Shown: positions 10,201 through 16,899, counted from the stretch's first letter. The stretch is 18,539 nt of DNA from Candidatus Gastranaerophilales bacterium (GCA_905235825.1 CAJONH010000015.1:1-18539); one strand, 5' to 3'. Notes: generated by a model not told the origin, from the sequence alone. A program made the numbers and translations.

Positions 10201-10732
10201 TTTGAAGCTCATCTTTAGCTTTATCTATTCTTCTGTTAAAATCGGCAATACCTGCCACTTCATCAATAATTTTACGTCTTTCGGTGTTTGAACAATTCGT
10301 AATGCTCATAACGTCACTTTGCATAACTACATTATAACTGTTTGGTGTAATTCGGTATTTTTCAAGTTTTGCAAGAATTTCAGCTAAAGTTGTAACTTTA
10401 TCATTTAAATAATAAACACTGTTATACCCTTGCGAGGATTTACGAATTTTTCTTCCGATTGAAATTTCTTCTTCATCCTTATTTTCACCTTCGAGAACAA
10501 CTTTGACAAAAGCCTCATTTTTGTTGGTATGAGTGGAAATGAAGTCGGATAATTGCTCCATGCGTAAATTTCTTGCACTCGCTAATCCCAGTGCAAATAA
10601 AATACTGTCTATAATGTTGCTTTTTCCTGAACCGTTCGGGCCTGCTATAGTTGTAAATCCCTTACGGAAAGGTATGGTAACATTATTTGCAAAAGATTTA
10701 AAATTATCTACTTCAAGTTCTTTTATGTACAT
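7241..10732 (-). CDS. smc: Chromosome partition protein SMC
   Basis: 1163-aa condensin ATPase, full length for bacterial SMC. Domains in order: N-terminal ATPase half with Walker A GPNGSGKS at residues 31-38 and a Q-loop in VMQSDVM (about 137), first coiled-coil arm (about 165-495), hinge (about 500-665, including GISGVHAPLLQLGSVDKEY and LDGSLFEKSGAITGG), second coiled-coil arm (about 670-1020), and C-terminal half with ABC signature LSAMSGGEKS (about 1070) and Walker B FYALDEVDASLDG (about 1096-1108). A D-loop and a switch His (VVTHKKH) follow. The LGLASARNLRMEQLSDFI segment after Walker A resembles cyanobacterial SMC. It forms the ring complex with ScpA and ScpB encoded just downstream. A promoter candidate lies 30 bases upstream. 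The ribosome site is poor, with no clear GGAG within 12 bases of the ATG. Confidence 0.97.
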   Translation of the reverse strand: MYIKELEVDNFKSFANNVTIPFRKGFTTIAGPNGSGKSNIIDSILFALGLASARNLRMEQLSDFISTHTNKNEAFVKVVLEGENKDEEEISIGRKIRKSSQGYNSVYYLNDKVTTLAEILAKLEKYRITPNSYNVVMQSDVMSITNCSNTERRKIIDEVAGIADFNRRIDKAKDELQTVEERVQNANLILGEIDATIERLAQQKETALKYQKLKAEKFQYESQITTVKYFDLKRNLELAHQNILEFNKKKKEEEAVLSRLEKSIEEIKKRYEEVEILVKNNGEAEQIETKKKLEEIKGLISNKNLAINSVEKNIHDNLKTVENSKNGIEKHNEKINEITVKIEEKKTEITKIEETIKIKEAELSKILEEVSGLNQNADKQLEERNNLKNELEKLKEEEWNIKSESLPLETDLKIAKQEIENAKKTIIKLTDFKANYSGNKDKLTLQVEELTKEVEDFKYAQQNVVYDLDKNKNEITDLMYDIQTAQKKLLTLEAQKNAYEEMNLGRSIDSVLKAGISGVHAPLLQLGSVDKEYSTALEVAMGARMKNIVVEDEEAARRCIDYLKSSRAGTATFLPLNKMRKAPNNLRMPKEKGVIDYAINLLDFEDRYLDVFYYALGETLIVDDYDSARRLMGKYRLVTLDGSLFEKSGAITGGDRKDTGLKFSQNQDEELEKYKKRFSELKNKQRELEEKRKVLEEKQDKIRTAYSSSMTALNGAKIELKNLNNNAQDNDDKIAQANQIIKENEPKIQDIEKKLEKAEEKLVILNDKMLVLQDRISDIESKMSEGELKKLKEMTAGIENEIKKLKDNISKCNNEIYACGKDIDFNKQLIETNENQIKRLIKDNEILENDKKQYKDDIKLLEVKANELEEVIKTLGEKLIELQKQRDTVHNELLEAETKKNKSLNEIDKISEQVESFKTRRKELEPQLEEVITELKNNDIDPKTLAPTDISTEEITSKIRHLQKRMEEMGDVNMLAIEEYDERKARQEEIQGQITTLTNERRDLLEKMNGYEQVKKETFMRTYNNINENFKEIFATLTEGEGTLVLDNPESPFEGGLTIKAQVRDKTKQKLSAMSGGEKSLTALAFVFAIQKYLPAPFYALDEVDASLDGINVDRLTDMIARQAKDTQFIVVTHKKHVLELSDRTIGVTQKDKGKTHVTGITN

Positions 10733-10761
10733 GTTTTTTAATCACATATCCGGACACTCTT

Positions 10762-10790
10762 ATTAAACAACAATTAAGTATAATAGTCAA
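10762..10790 (-). promoter_or_regulatory. Candidate sigma-70-type promoter of the smc-scpA-scpB operon
   Basis: On the minus strand, TTGACT (10785-10790) is followed after exactly 17 bases by TTTAAT (10762-10767). The start of transcription would fall near 10755, giving a leader of only about 23 bases before the smc ATG. The -10 is imperfect at its second base. The preceding cheW-like gene ends about 60 bases upstream with no obvious terminator, so read-through is also possible. Confidence 0.5.
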
Positions 10791-10848
10791 AAAAAATTAA
10801 TAATAAAATTGATATATTTACAAACAAATTTACATCAGCATTAAAAAC

Positions 10849-11892
10849 TTATTCAATATTAATATATAACCTTTCATCATTAATAATTTCTTCAAAGTTT
10901 AAAATGTTATATAATTTATCGTCCTCCATAAATTCAGCATAAATGTAATTGTTACTGCTGGAGTATATTTTAGATTTATGAACATCTTTTAGACTTCTGA
11001 TATATTTAATATCATCTACGAGGAATGCGACATTAAAATTCCGGCCTTCGGCAACAATCAGTTTACAGCCTTTGTAATTATCCTTTTCAGTACATTCGTG
11101 ATTTAAAAATTTCTTTAAATTAAAAACAACAAGAAATTCACCTTTAACATTCACAATCCCCGTAATATAATCAGATGTGTATGGTAATTTTGTTATATTA
11201 ACACGTTTTAAAGATATAAATTCTTTTACGTGTTTTATATCCATAAAATAATTTTGATTATCCATAATAAATAAAATAAATTGTTTAACGGTTTGAGTAT
11301 TGGAAGGAAATACAAAAGCCTCCTGCGGCACGGTATGGTTTTTTGCTCTTAAAGTTAATATTTGAGTTGATTTTTCATCAACCGGGAATAAAGAAGCATA
11401 ATTAATTTTGCTTCTTTTGTTATTTTTTTCGGAAATTAATTCCACTAAAGCATTGAAATCTATTATGTTAATGCTTCCGTTTTCCGATTTATAAATTTGT
11501 TTTAATAACGAATTTTCAACAGAAAATGGTATATCCTGCAAATTTTCTTCATCAAACTTTGTTATGGTTTCAATATTTTCGGTATGAACAGCAAAATATT
11601 CATTATTAACACAGGCTATAATTAAACGGTTATTTAGAGAAAATTCGGATGTCGGAAATCCCAAAAACGGGCATAAATCAACTGTTTTAATCATTGTTCC
11701 GTTATAATTAAACAGTCCTATTATGCCTTCCGGTGTTGTTTCAGGAATTTCAACCTGCGGAATATTAATTACTTCAACAACATTTTGAATATTAATTGCA
11801 TACTTTTTATCTTTAAGTTCAAAGATAATATAATAATAATTTACGGATGCTTGAAGTTCTGAATCTATTGCAAGCGGATAATTATTGCTCAT
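10849..11892 (-). CDS. Tandem CheW-domain protein
   Basis: 347-aa protein built of two CheW-like beta-barrel domains, about residues 15-160 and 205-345. Each has the family landmarks: YYIIFELKDKKYAINIQNVVEVI opening the first and FILFIMDNQNYFMDIKHVKEFI opening the second, then an IIGLFNYNGTMIKTVDL or ITGIVNVKGEFLVVFNL strand pair. CheW scaffolds couple chemoreceptors to the CheA kinase in the cytoplasm. Two-domain versions occur as scaffolds or CheV-like adaptors, but no receiver domain is present here. No cheA, receptor or motility gene lies nearby, so its partners are encoded elsewhere. The ribosome site is AGGT about nine bases before the ATG. A promoter candidate lies about 110 bases upstream. 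Confidence 0.85.
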   Translation of the reverse strand: MSNNYPLAIDSELQASVNYYYIIFELKDKKYAINIQNVVEVINIPQVEIPETTPEGIIGLFNYNGTMIKTVDLCPFLGFPTSEFSLNNRLIIACVNNEYFAVHTENIETITKFDEENLQDIPFSVENSLLKQIYKSENGSINIIDFNALVELISEKNNKRSKINYASLFPVDEKSTQILTLRAKNHTVPQEAFVFPSNTQTVKQFILFIMDNQNYFMDIKHVKEFISLKRVNITKLPYTSDYITGIVNVKGEFLVVFNLKKFLNHECTEKDNYKGCKLIVAEGRNFNVAFLVDDIKYIRSLKDVHKSKIYSSSNNYIYAEFMEDDKLYNILNFEEIINDERLYINIE

Positions 11893-12211
11893 TTTATTTC
11901 TACCTTTATAATCATCAAAATTATACTACATATCAGCCATTATAAAATCCAAAATATAGAGTAAAATATATTATTTAATTCAGGCATGTTTATATTGAAA
12001 ACCAACCGAATATATGGTTAAAGTATAATTTGTCAATGTCAATAATTATTAAAAAAGTTTAATTTTGTAAATTATTTGACAAAAAATCTTAATATACGAT
12101 TGAAATACATGACAAATATTTTTTAAAGTTTTATCATAATGGAGTAAGGTTACACTGGCGGGAGATGGGAAAATTAGCAGCTCGGCATTTAATAAAAATA
12201 ATAGATTATTA
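11893..12211. other. Divergent intergenic region
   Basis: About 319 very AT-rich bases lie between the minus-strand cheW-like gene and the plus-strand hypothetical gene. The region holds the cheW promoter candidate, an isolated TTGACA on the plus strand (12076-12081) without a convincing -10, and a short stretch (12140-12211) that stays open in the frame of the plus-strand gene and is probably its true N-terminus. I see no RNA gene or repeat beyond a doubled TTGACA (12031-12042, minus). Confidence 0.6.
12009..12036 (-). promoter_or_regulatory. Candidate promoter of the cheW-like gene
   Basis: On the minus strand, a perfect -35 TTGACA (12031-12036) is followed after 16 bases by TATATT (12009-12014). 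A second TTGACA directly precedes it (12037-12042). Transcription would start near 12000, leaving a leader of about 110 bases. Confidence 0.55.
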
Positions 12212-12661
12212 TTGGAAAGCACGACAAATTTAAGCTCGCTTTCAAGTAACAGTGACAGATTTAGTTCACTTTCGACTTCGGCAATGATTGCACGAGGCGA
12301 AGTACCGGAATCACACAGACGTGTTGCCGATAATTATATGGTTATAAAAAAAATATACGGTTCACCTGTTGTTAAATTAAAAATTTCTAATCAGGAAAGA
12401 AATTTACTTGCAAAGTATGATTTTAATCCGTTAGAATTTTCCACAATAAAACAAATAAATGAGGAGCTTTCATATCTTAAACGCTGGTCAATGTCATTTG
12501 AAGCAGCATTAAAGAAAGATGCCGATGAGTTAATACAGATAAGAGCAAAAGAACTTAAATATCTTGCCGCTTCAAGATATTTAAATATCTCTAATGAGAT
12601 GTACAACGGTTATCAGGCACTTGAAAGATATTTTGAAGAAATTTCAAAATACCGCCCTTAA
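12212..12661 (+). CDS. Hypothetical Ser-rich N-terminus, helical protein; start uncertain
   Basis: I do not recognise this family. From the TTG used here it is 149 aa: a Ser/Asn/Thr-rich low-complexity start of about 25 residues, then a mostly helical, charged body (IKQINEELSYLKRWSMSFEAAL and YNGYQALERYFEEIS regions). There is no signal peptide or membrane helix. The start is unresolved. The TTG at 12212 has no ribosome site. The frame is open back to a stop at 12137, and the intervening codons look coding (KISSSAFNKNNRLLLE). A CTG at 12155 has GGAGTAAGG upstream. An ATG at 12165 lies in the neighbouring frame at a GGGAAAA heptamer. The next in-frame ATG is 12284. It is transcribed away from the cheW-like gene, which may hint at a shared regulon, but no function can be given. 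Confidence 0.75.
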   Translation: MESTTNLSSLSSNSDRFSSLSTSAMIARGEVPESHRRVADNYMVIKKIYGSPVVKLKISNQERNLLAKYDFNPLEFSTIKQINEELSYLKRWSMSFEAALKKDADELIQIRAKELKYLAASRYLNISNEMYNGYQALERYFEEISKYRP

Positions 12662-12698
12662 AATTTATATTTAAAAATATTCACATTAAAGTATGCAG

Positions 12699-12716
12699 GG
12701 TAGACTTTAGTCTACC
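12699..12716. repeat. Short intergenic palindrome
   Basis: GGTAGAC TTTA GTCTACC forms a 7-bp stem with a 4-base loop between the plus-strand hypothetical gene and the tRNA. No U-run follows directly, so it is at best a weak terminator. It may be a REP-like small palindrome comparable to the one at 16886-16899. Confidence 0.5.
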
Positions 12717-12795
12717 GTGTAATATAATAATAAATTTTTAGACAGCCCCCTACTGCTGATATTTAATAATTAAGAATATTAACAAATTAAAAAAA

Positions 12796-12877
12796 TGTCC
12801 GGAACGGGACTTGAACCCACATGTCGCAAGACACATGAACCTGAATCATGCGCGTCTACCAGTTTCGCCACCCGGAC
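12796..12877 (-). tRNA. tRNA-Leu (anticodon CAG)
   Basis: 82-nt class II tRNA folded by eye. The acceptor GTCCGGG pairs with TCCGGAC (one G-U at the base), and the discriminator is A73, as required for leucine. After TG, the D-arm reads GCGAAACTGGTAGACGC. The anticodon stem CATGA/TCATG frames the loop TTCAGGT with anticodon CAG. A long variable arm is present (TGTC TTGC GACA), and the T-arm holds GGGTTCAAGTCCC with two wobble pairs. CCA is not encoded. A run of seven T follows the 3' end and may serve as a terminator. It is the only RNA gene I find in the window and is flanked by short AT-rich spacers. Confidence 0.95.
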
Positions 12878-12973
12878 ATTTTTCTTCATTTTATCACAAA
12901 TATTTTTATAATAATATTATTAATAAATCTTTTTATTTATTATTAAAATTTTGAAATGAGAAAATAAACAATT

Positions 12974-14011
12974 ATGCAGCAAAAACCAAAAAAATTAACA
13001 CGGGAAAATTATTTGAAATACTATTATGATATACCTTATGAGGGAACAACTTCGCAGGGAAAGCCTTTAAGAAAACTTCAAAATATAACCTGTCCTTATC
13101 GTGGAATAAAAATTATTTCCGGCAGTGCCTTAAAAGATTTTGAAAAATGTTTAAAAAAATGCAAAAATTCAGTTGATGCTGTTGAACTTCTTTTTAAATA
13201 TAAAAAAAATATGCTGCCGACAGAAAAATCATTATTTTGTATTTTTCAGGAATTTTCACATCTTAATCCTAATGATAATCTGCAAAGCTGTTTGCAGATG
13301 ATAAGTGCAAACAGTCTTATGAAACTTAAACTGGAAGAATTTGAAGTCCTTGATGAAGTAGACAGATTAAGCAGGAAATTAAGTATTTCTACGGCATTAA
13401 AACTTCGTGCAAAAACCACAAAGTGCAGACAAATAATTATAAGCGATTCCAAAAGAGATACGTTTAAAAGAAAATTATTCCTAAATTCTCTTGATGAAAT
13501 AACTCCTAATAATAATGAAAAAGAAATTTTTAATAATATAAAAAATAAGGCACTGTTCCTTCCAACCTCCGAAAGCAGTAAAAATGCATTTATAGTTAAA
13601 TATTCCAAACGAAAACAAGAGGAAATTACAAGAAGAATTTTTATTGCTTCAACAGGCTCTATAGAACATATAACTCCTGCATCATCAGGCGGTTTGAATA
13701 CTATAGGAAATTTTCTTTTAACCTGTGCAAACGGTAACAGGTATAGAGAAAATATGCAGCTTACGGATTATATAAAAAGATTTCCCAAAATTCCTCAATA
13801 TTGTCAGCTTTATGTTAACGATATAATTGAAGAAATTCATAACGGAGGTTTAAAGGGAAATGAAACATACCCTTATAAAATAAAAGAAAAACTTATGAAA
13901 GAATCAGAAGGAAGAATAATGATAAGTCTTTCATCATATAAATATACTAAAGAAGAAGCAGCACTTGCTGCTGAAGAATATGACAAACGATTTGAAAATT
14001 ATAAAAAATAA
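12974..14011 (+). CDS. HNH-endonuclease-family protein with degenerate zinc knuckle
   Basis: 345 aa. The C-terminal half holds an HNH/McrA-like core: E231-H232-I-T-P235, then GG at 239-240, N246, and C251-A-N-G-N255-R, matching the usual [DE]HxxP...GG...N...CxxCN arrangement. The paired N-terminal knuckle begins C40-P-Y-R-G. In both knuckles the second cysteine is missing (R43 and G254), so structural zinc binding is doubtful although the His/Asn active-site residues remain. The middle is a helical, Lys-rich region of unknown role. From memory, proteins of this layout are common in Gastranaerophilales-type genomes, but I could not check this. The ATG has no strong ribosome site; a perfect TATAAT lies at 12907-12912 in very AT-rich DNA. 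A terminator follows the stop. No methylase or toxin partner is adjacent. Confidence 0.78.
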   Translation: MQQKPKKLTRENYLKYYYDIPYEGTTSQGKPLRKLQNITCPYRGIKIISGSALKDFEKCLKKCKNSVDAVELLFKYKKNMLPTEKSLFCIFQEFSHLNPNDNLQSCLQMISANSLMKLKLEEFEVLDEVDRLSRKLSISTALKLRAKTTKCRQIIISDSKRDTFKRKLFLNSLDEITPNNNEKEIFNNIKNKALFLPTSESSKNAFIVKYSKRKQEEITRRIFIASTGSIEHITPASSGGLNTIGNFLLTCANGNRYRENMQLTDYIKRFPKIPQYCQLYVNDIIEEIHNGGLKGNETYPYKIKEKLMKESEGRIMISLSSYKYTKEEAALAAEEYDKRFENYKK

Positions 14012-14015
14012 TAAT

Positions 14016-14042
14016 AAAAAAAGAGGCATTGCCTCTTTTTTT
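14016..14042. terminator. Bidirectional rho-independent terminator
   Basis: AAAAAAAGAGGC (14016-14027) pairs with GCCTCTTTTTTT (14031-14042) around an ATT loop: a 12-bp stem with A and T runs, working on both strands. It separates the convergent HNH-type gene, which ends five bases before it, from the ribbon-helix-helix gene. Confidence 0.9.
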
Positions 14043-14088
14043 AATGTTTAATCTCCCCAAAATATCCAAAATTATTATAGATTTTTTA

Positions 14089-14277
14089 TTAGTCTAATAG
14101 CGTATCCAATAATGCTGCATTTTTAACTGCTAATGCGTTTTCACGAACTTTATTTCTATGTATATAAGTTCTTAATGCTTCTCTGATAAGTTCACTTCTT
14201 GTTCGATTTTCCGTATTTGCAACCTTGTCGATTTCTCCTAAAAAATTCTCGGGCATTGAAATAAGTACTCTTGCCAT
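14089..14277 (-). CDS. Ribbon-helix-helix (CopG/Arc-type) DNA-binding protein
   Basis: 62-aa protein. MARVLISMPENFLGEIDKVA (1-20) gives the DNA-contacting beta strand and helix 1, and NRTRSELIREALRTYIHRN (24-42) gives the turn and helix 2. This is the CopG/MazE-like ribbon-helix-helix fold, which binds DNA as a dimer. A short Ala/Leu tail follows. Such proteins are often antitoxins or autoregulators, but no toxin ORF overlaps or follows it: the next element downstream is a terminator. The ribosome site GGAGAG lies seven bases before the ATG. It has its own promoter candidate (14356-14384) and a nearby palindrome that could be its operator. It could also be transcribed by read-through from prs, since I see no terminator between them. 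Confidence 0.85.
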   Translation of the reverse strand: MARVLISMPENFLGEIDKVANTENRTRSELIREALRTYIHRNKVRENALAVKNAALLDTLLD

Positions 14278-14314
14278 TATGCTTCTCTCCTGTTATAAAA
14301 TTATTTAATCTCCG

Positions 14315-14329
14315 TACTTATATAAAGTA
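14315..14329. promoter_or_regulatory. Candidate operator palindrome upstream of the RHH gene
   Basis: TACTT-ATATA-AAGTA is a 15-base palindrome with 5-base arms in the leader of the ribbon-helix-helix gene, between its promoter candidate and start codon. RHH proteins commonly bind short palindromes in their own promoter region, so autoregulation is plausible. This is inference only. Confidence 0.35.
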
Positions 14330-14355
14330 ATTTTGTAAGTGAAAATTGTCTAATT

Positions 14356-14384
14356 TGTATATAAAAAAAATATATTCTTTACAA
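14356..14384 (-). promoter_or_regulatory. Candidate promoter of the RHH gene
   Basis: On the minus strand, TTGTAA (14379-14384) is followed after 17 bases by TATACA (14356-14361). The spacer contains an eight-T run. The leader would be about 70 bases. Confidence 0.5.
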
Positions 14385-14422
14385 AAGTTAACAATTATAT
14401 GAAAATCGGATTAAAAGCATAT

Positions 14423-15439
14423 TTATTTATCGTATTCTTTTTCAAATCCAAAGAGAGAACTTACGGATTCTCCGTCGTGAATTCTTGAAATAGCTTCTCC
14501 GAGAAGCGGAGCAACGCTTAGCTGTTTTATTTTTGCGGGTAAAATTTCTTTATTCAAAGGAATTGTATTTGTAACAACAACTTCTTTAATAGGTGCTTTT
14601 TCGAGTCTTTCGAGTGCAGGCCCTGAAAATACTGGATGAGTTGCACAAACATAAACATCTTTTGCACCTTTATCTTTTAATAATTGAGCTGCACCACAGA
14701 TTGTACCTGCCGTATCTATAATGTCATCAAACATAATGCAGGTCTTATCGGATATATCACCGATAATATTTACCGCAACAGCTTCATTGTGGCGATTTCT
14801 TCTTTTATCAATGATTGCCATAGGACTGTTGCCCATTTGTTTGGCAAAATATCTTGAACGAGCAACTCCGCCCATATCGGGGCTTACTATTACCAAATCT
14901 TCTTTTGGTATTTCCAGTTTTTTTACATAATCCACAAGAACATTTGTTGCATATATATGGTCAACGAGTATATTAAAAAAGCCTTGAATTTGTCCCGTAT
15001 GTAAATCCATTGCCAAAATTCTGTCAGCTCCTGCTGTTGTAAGCAAATCGGCAACCAATTTTGCGGTTATGGCTTCTCTGCCCGATGTTTTTCTGTCCTG
15101 TCTTGCATATCCGTAATAAGGAATAACAGCAGTAATAGACTTTGCACTGGCACGCTTAAATGCGTCTATTATTATTAATAACTCCATAAGATTTTCATTA
15201 ACGGGATTACAAACAGGTTGAACAATGAAAACATCATCACCTCTAATACTTTCCTGAACCTGAACATATATTTCACCGTCAGCAAAGTTTTTAACTATCA
15301 TAGGCCCTACCGTAGTACCTAAATACTCTGCAATTTCTTCTGCAAGTTTCATATTTGAACGTCCTGCAAAAAGTTTTATATCATGAGTAGGATTGATAGT
15401 CTTTTTTCCTTGAGGGAATGCTAATTCCAGTTCCATCAT
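14423..15439 (-). CDS. prs: Ribose-phosphate pyrophosphokinase (PRPP synthetase)
   Basis: 338-aa enzyme making 5-phosphoribosyl-1-pyrophosphate from ribose 5-phosphate and ATP, the precursor for purines, pyrimidines, NAD, histidine and tryptophan. Seen: FADGE (52-56) and the ATP-side segment, the flexible catalytic loop PYYGYARQDRKTSGREAI starting at residue 107, DLHTGQIQGFF, a second SPDMGG segment, and the PRPP-binding loop DDIIDTAGT at 238-246. Length and motifs fit class I. Two successive ATGs are possible (15439 and 15436); GGAG lies ten bases before the first. The ribosome site sits in the last codons of glmU and only two bases separate the genes, so this is a glmU-prs operon like gcaD-prs of Bacillus. 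No terminator is obvious after the stop. Confidence 0.97.
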   Translation of the reverse strand: MMELELAFPQGKKTINPTHDIKLFAGRSNMKLAEEIAEYLGTTVGPMIVKNFADGEIYVQVQESIRGDDVFIVQPVCNPVNENLMELLIIIDAFKRASAKSITAVIPYYGYARQDRKTSGREAITAKLVADLLTTAGADRILAMDLHTGQIQGFFNILVDHIYATNVLVDYVKKLEIPKEDLVIVSPDMGGVARSRYFAKQMGNSPMAIIDKRRNRHNEAVAVNIIGDISDKTCIMFDDIIDTAGTICGAAQLLKDKGAKDVYVCATHPVFSGPALERLEKAPIKEVVVTNTIPLNKEILPAKIKQLSVAPLLGEAISRIHDGESVSSLFGFEKEYDK

Positions 15440-15441
15440 AA

Positions 15442-16761
15442 TTATTTTTCTCCTGTTTTCCCTGAAAACTGTTCTATTTTATTTTTTACCCAATTTTTTA
15501 TACATTTCATCGGAGCTCGTGTTATTGCAAGTGAATATGCTTCAACATCTTTTGTTATTATGCTTCCTGCCCCTATTGATGCCATTTCATCTATTGTAAC
15601 AGGTGCAACCAATACGGAGTTTGACCCTGTATTTGCACCATCTTTTATTATTGTTTTACTTTTTACTTTTGTTATCGGATTATAATTAGCCGTAATAGTT
15701 CCTGCACCTATATTAACTCTTGAGCCGAGTTCGCTGTCGCCTATATAGCTTAAATGCGATACATTTGTATTATCTTTAATTACCGATTTTTTTATTTCTA
15801 CGAAATTGCCTATTCTGACATTATTTCCTATTTCAGCACCGTCACGAATATGAGCAAAAGGCCCTATTTTACAATTTTTTCCGATTGTATTTTTACCTGT
15901 TATATAAACATTCGGAAGAATTAAAGTATCCGAACCGATTGTTGTTTCGGGAGAAATGAAGGTAGAGTCAATATCGGTTATTTGTACACCTGCTTCCATA
16001 AGTCTTAATAAAGATTTTTTATTTAAAATTTTAGCTGCCTGAGCTAAATGTAATTTTGAATTTATTCCGAATATTTCATCATTATTTTCCAAAATATAAG
16101 ATTGAACCGTTAAATTTTGCTCAACCGACCATTTCACAATATCCGTTAAATAATATTCACCTTGAGCATTATTATTTTTTAAACAGTCAAAAGCAGGAGA
16201 AACAGTCTTCCAATTTATGCAATATATACCCGCATTTACTTCTTTTACTGCTTTTTGCTCGTAAGTTGCATCTTTTTCTTCAACAATAGCCACAAATTTT
16301 TTACTTCTGTCACGAATAATCCTGCCGTAATTTTTCGGATTATCAAAAATAGCAGACATTACGGTTAAATCGGCATGATTATTATTATGAAATTCAATAA
16401 AATCATTAATAGTTTCAGGCGTTATTAAAGGAGTATCACCACAGACTACAATTACATAACCGTCAAAACCCTTTAAGAAAGGAGCTGCTTTATTAACTGC
16501 ATCACCTGTACCCAGCTGAGGAGATTGAAGTACGCATTTTGCATTTGAATAATTTGATTTTACAAAATTTTCTACCTTATCTGCTTCATGTCCTACGATT
16601 ACAAAATTTTCGTCAACACTGTCCGTAGCATTGACGGCATCTATAACATAAGCTAGCAGGGGTTTATTAAAAATAGTATGTAGCACCTTCGGCATTTCAG
16701 ATTTCATTCTTGTTCCTCTGCCCGCTGCCAAAATTATCGATTTAACCTTTTTATTTAACAT
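15442..16761 (-). CDS. glmU: Bifunctional UDP-N-acetylglucosamine pyrophosphorylase / glucosamine-1-phosphate acetyltransferase
   Basis: 439 aa from the ATG chosen here. The N-terminal nucleotidyltransferase carries LAAGRGTRMKSEMPKVLH (about 11-28), QLGTGDAV, and VVCGDTPL. The C-terminal left-handed beta helix has the hexapeptide repeats (IGPFAHIRDGAEIGNNVRIGNF) and the acetyltransferase signature YIGDSELGSRVNIGAGT followed by ITANYN. The enzyme acetylates glucosamine-1-P and couples it to UTP, giving UDP-GlcNAc for peptidoglycan and other envelope polymers. In-frame ATGs at 16803 and 16782 would add 14 or 7 residues, but neither has a ribosome site and the extra residues are not family-like. 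The chosen one has a weak AGG and gives the usual N-terminus. The promoter candidate is at 16838-16866, and prs follows after two bases. Confidence 0.95.
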   Translation of the reverse strand: MLNKKVKSIILAAGRGTRMKSEMPKVLHTIFNKPLLAYVIDAVNATDSVDENFVIVGHEADKVENFVKSNYSNAKCVLQSPQLGTGDAVNKAAPFLKGFDGYVIVVCGDTPLITPETINDFIEFHNNNHADLTVMSAIFDNPKNYGRIIRDRSKKFVAIVEEKDATYEQKAVKEVNAGIYCINWKTVSPAFDCLKNNNAQGEYYLTDIVKWSVEQNLTVQSYILENNDEIFGINSKLHLAQAAKILNKKSLLRLMEAGVQITDIDSTFISPETTIGSDTLILPNVYITGKNTIGKNCKIGPFAHIRDGAEIGNNVRIGNFVEIKKSVIKDNTNVSHLSYIGDSELGSRVNIGAGTITANYNPITKVKSKTIIKDGANTGSNSVLVAPVTIDEMASIGAGSIITKDVEAYSLAITRAPMKCIKNWVKNKIEQFSGKTGEK

Positions 16762-16837
16762 AGACCTATTCTCATACCACATATTATTTTTACATGAAAA
16801 CATTACATTTTAAGTATTTGTTTCTAAAAATTAATAA

Positions 16838-16866
16838 TTTATAAATTTATATACAATTTTACACAA
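16838..16866 (-). promoter_or_regulatory. Candidate promoter of glmU-prs
   Basis: On the minus strand, TTGTGT (16861-16866) and TATAAA (16838-16843) are spaced by 17 bases. Transcription would start near 16831, giving a leader of about 70 bases before the preferred glmU ATG. Confidence 0.55.
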
Positions 16867-16885
16867 GATATGAACCATAGTCATA

Positions 16886-16899
16886 CTGCCTTCAGGCAG
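16886..16899. repeat. Short intergenic palindrome
   Basis: CTGCC TTCA GGCAG is a 5-bp stem with a tetraloop just upstream of the glmU promoter. It is similar in style to the palindrome at 12699-12716, and both have TACTGCTG a short way to the right (12751 and 16909). It may be a dispersed REP-like element. It has no U-run. Confidence 0.4.

Noticed and set aside
10746..10756. Possible att-like match TCCGGACA to the tRNA-Leu acceptor region
   Set aside because: Only about eight bases match, and the intervening genes are housekeeping; best explained by chance.
12699..12716. Terminator for the plus-strand hypothetical gene
   Set aside because: The hairpin is short and no U-run follows directly on either strand.
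13246..13608. Minus-strand 120-codon ORF inside the HNH-type gene
   Set aside because: Opposite strand of a gene with a clear HNH motif; no ribosome site and Leu/Ser/Phe-rich.
16803..16803. Upstream ATG of glmU as the true start
   Set aside because: No ribosome site, and the 14 added residues do not resemble GlmU N-termini; the ATG at 16761 fits better.
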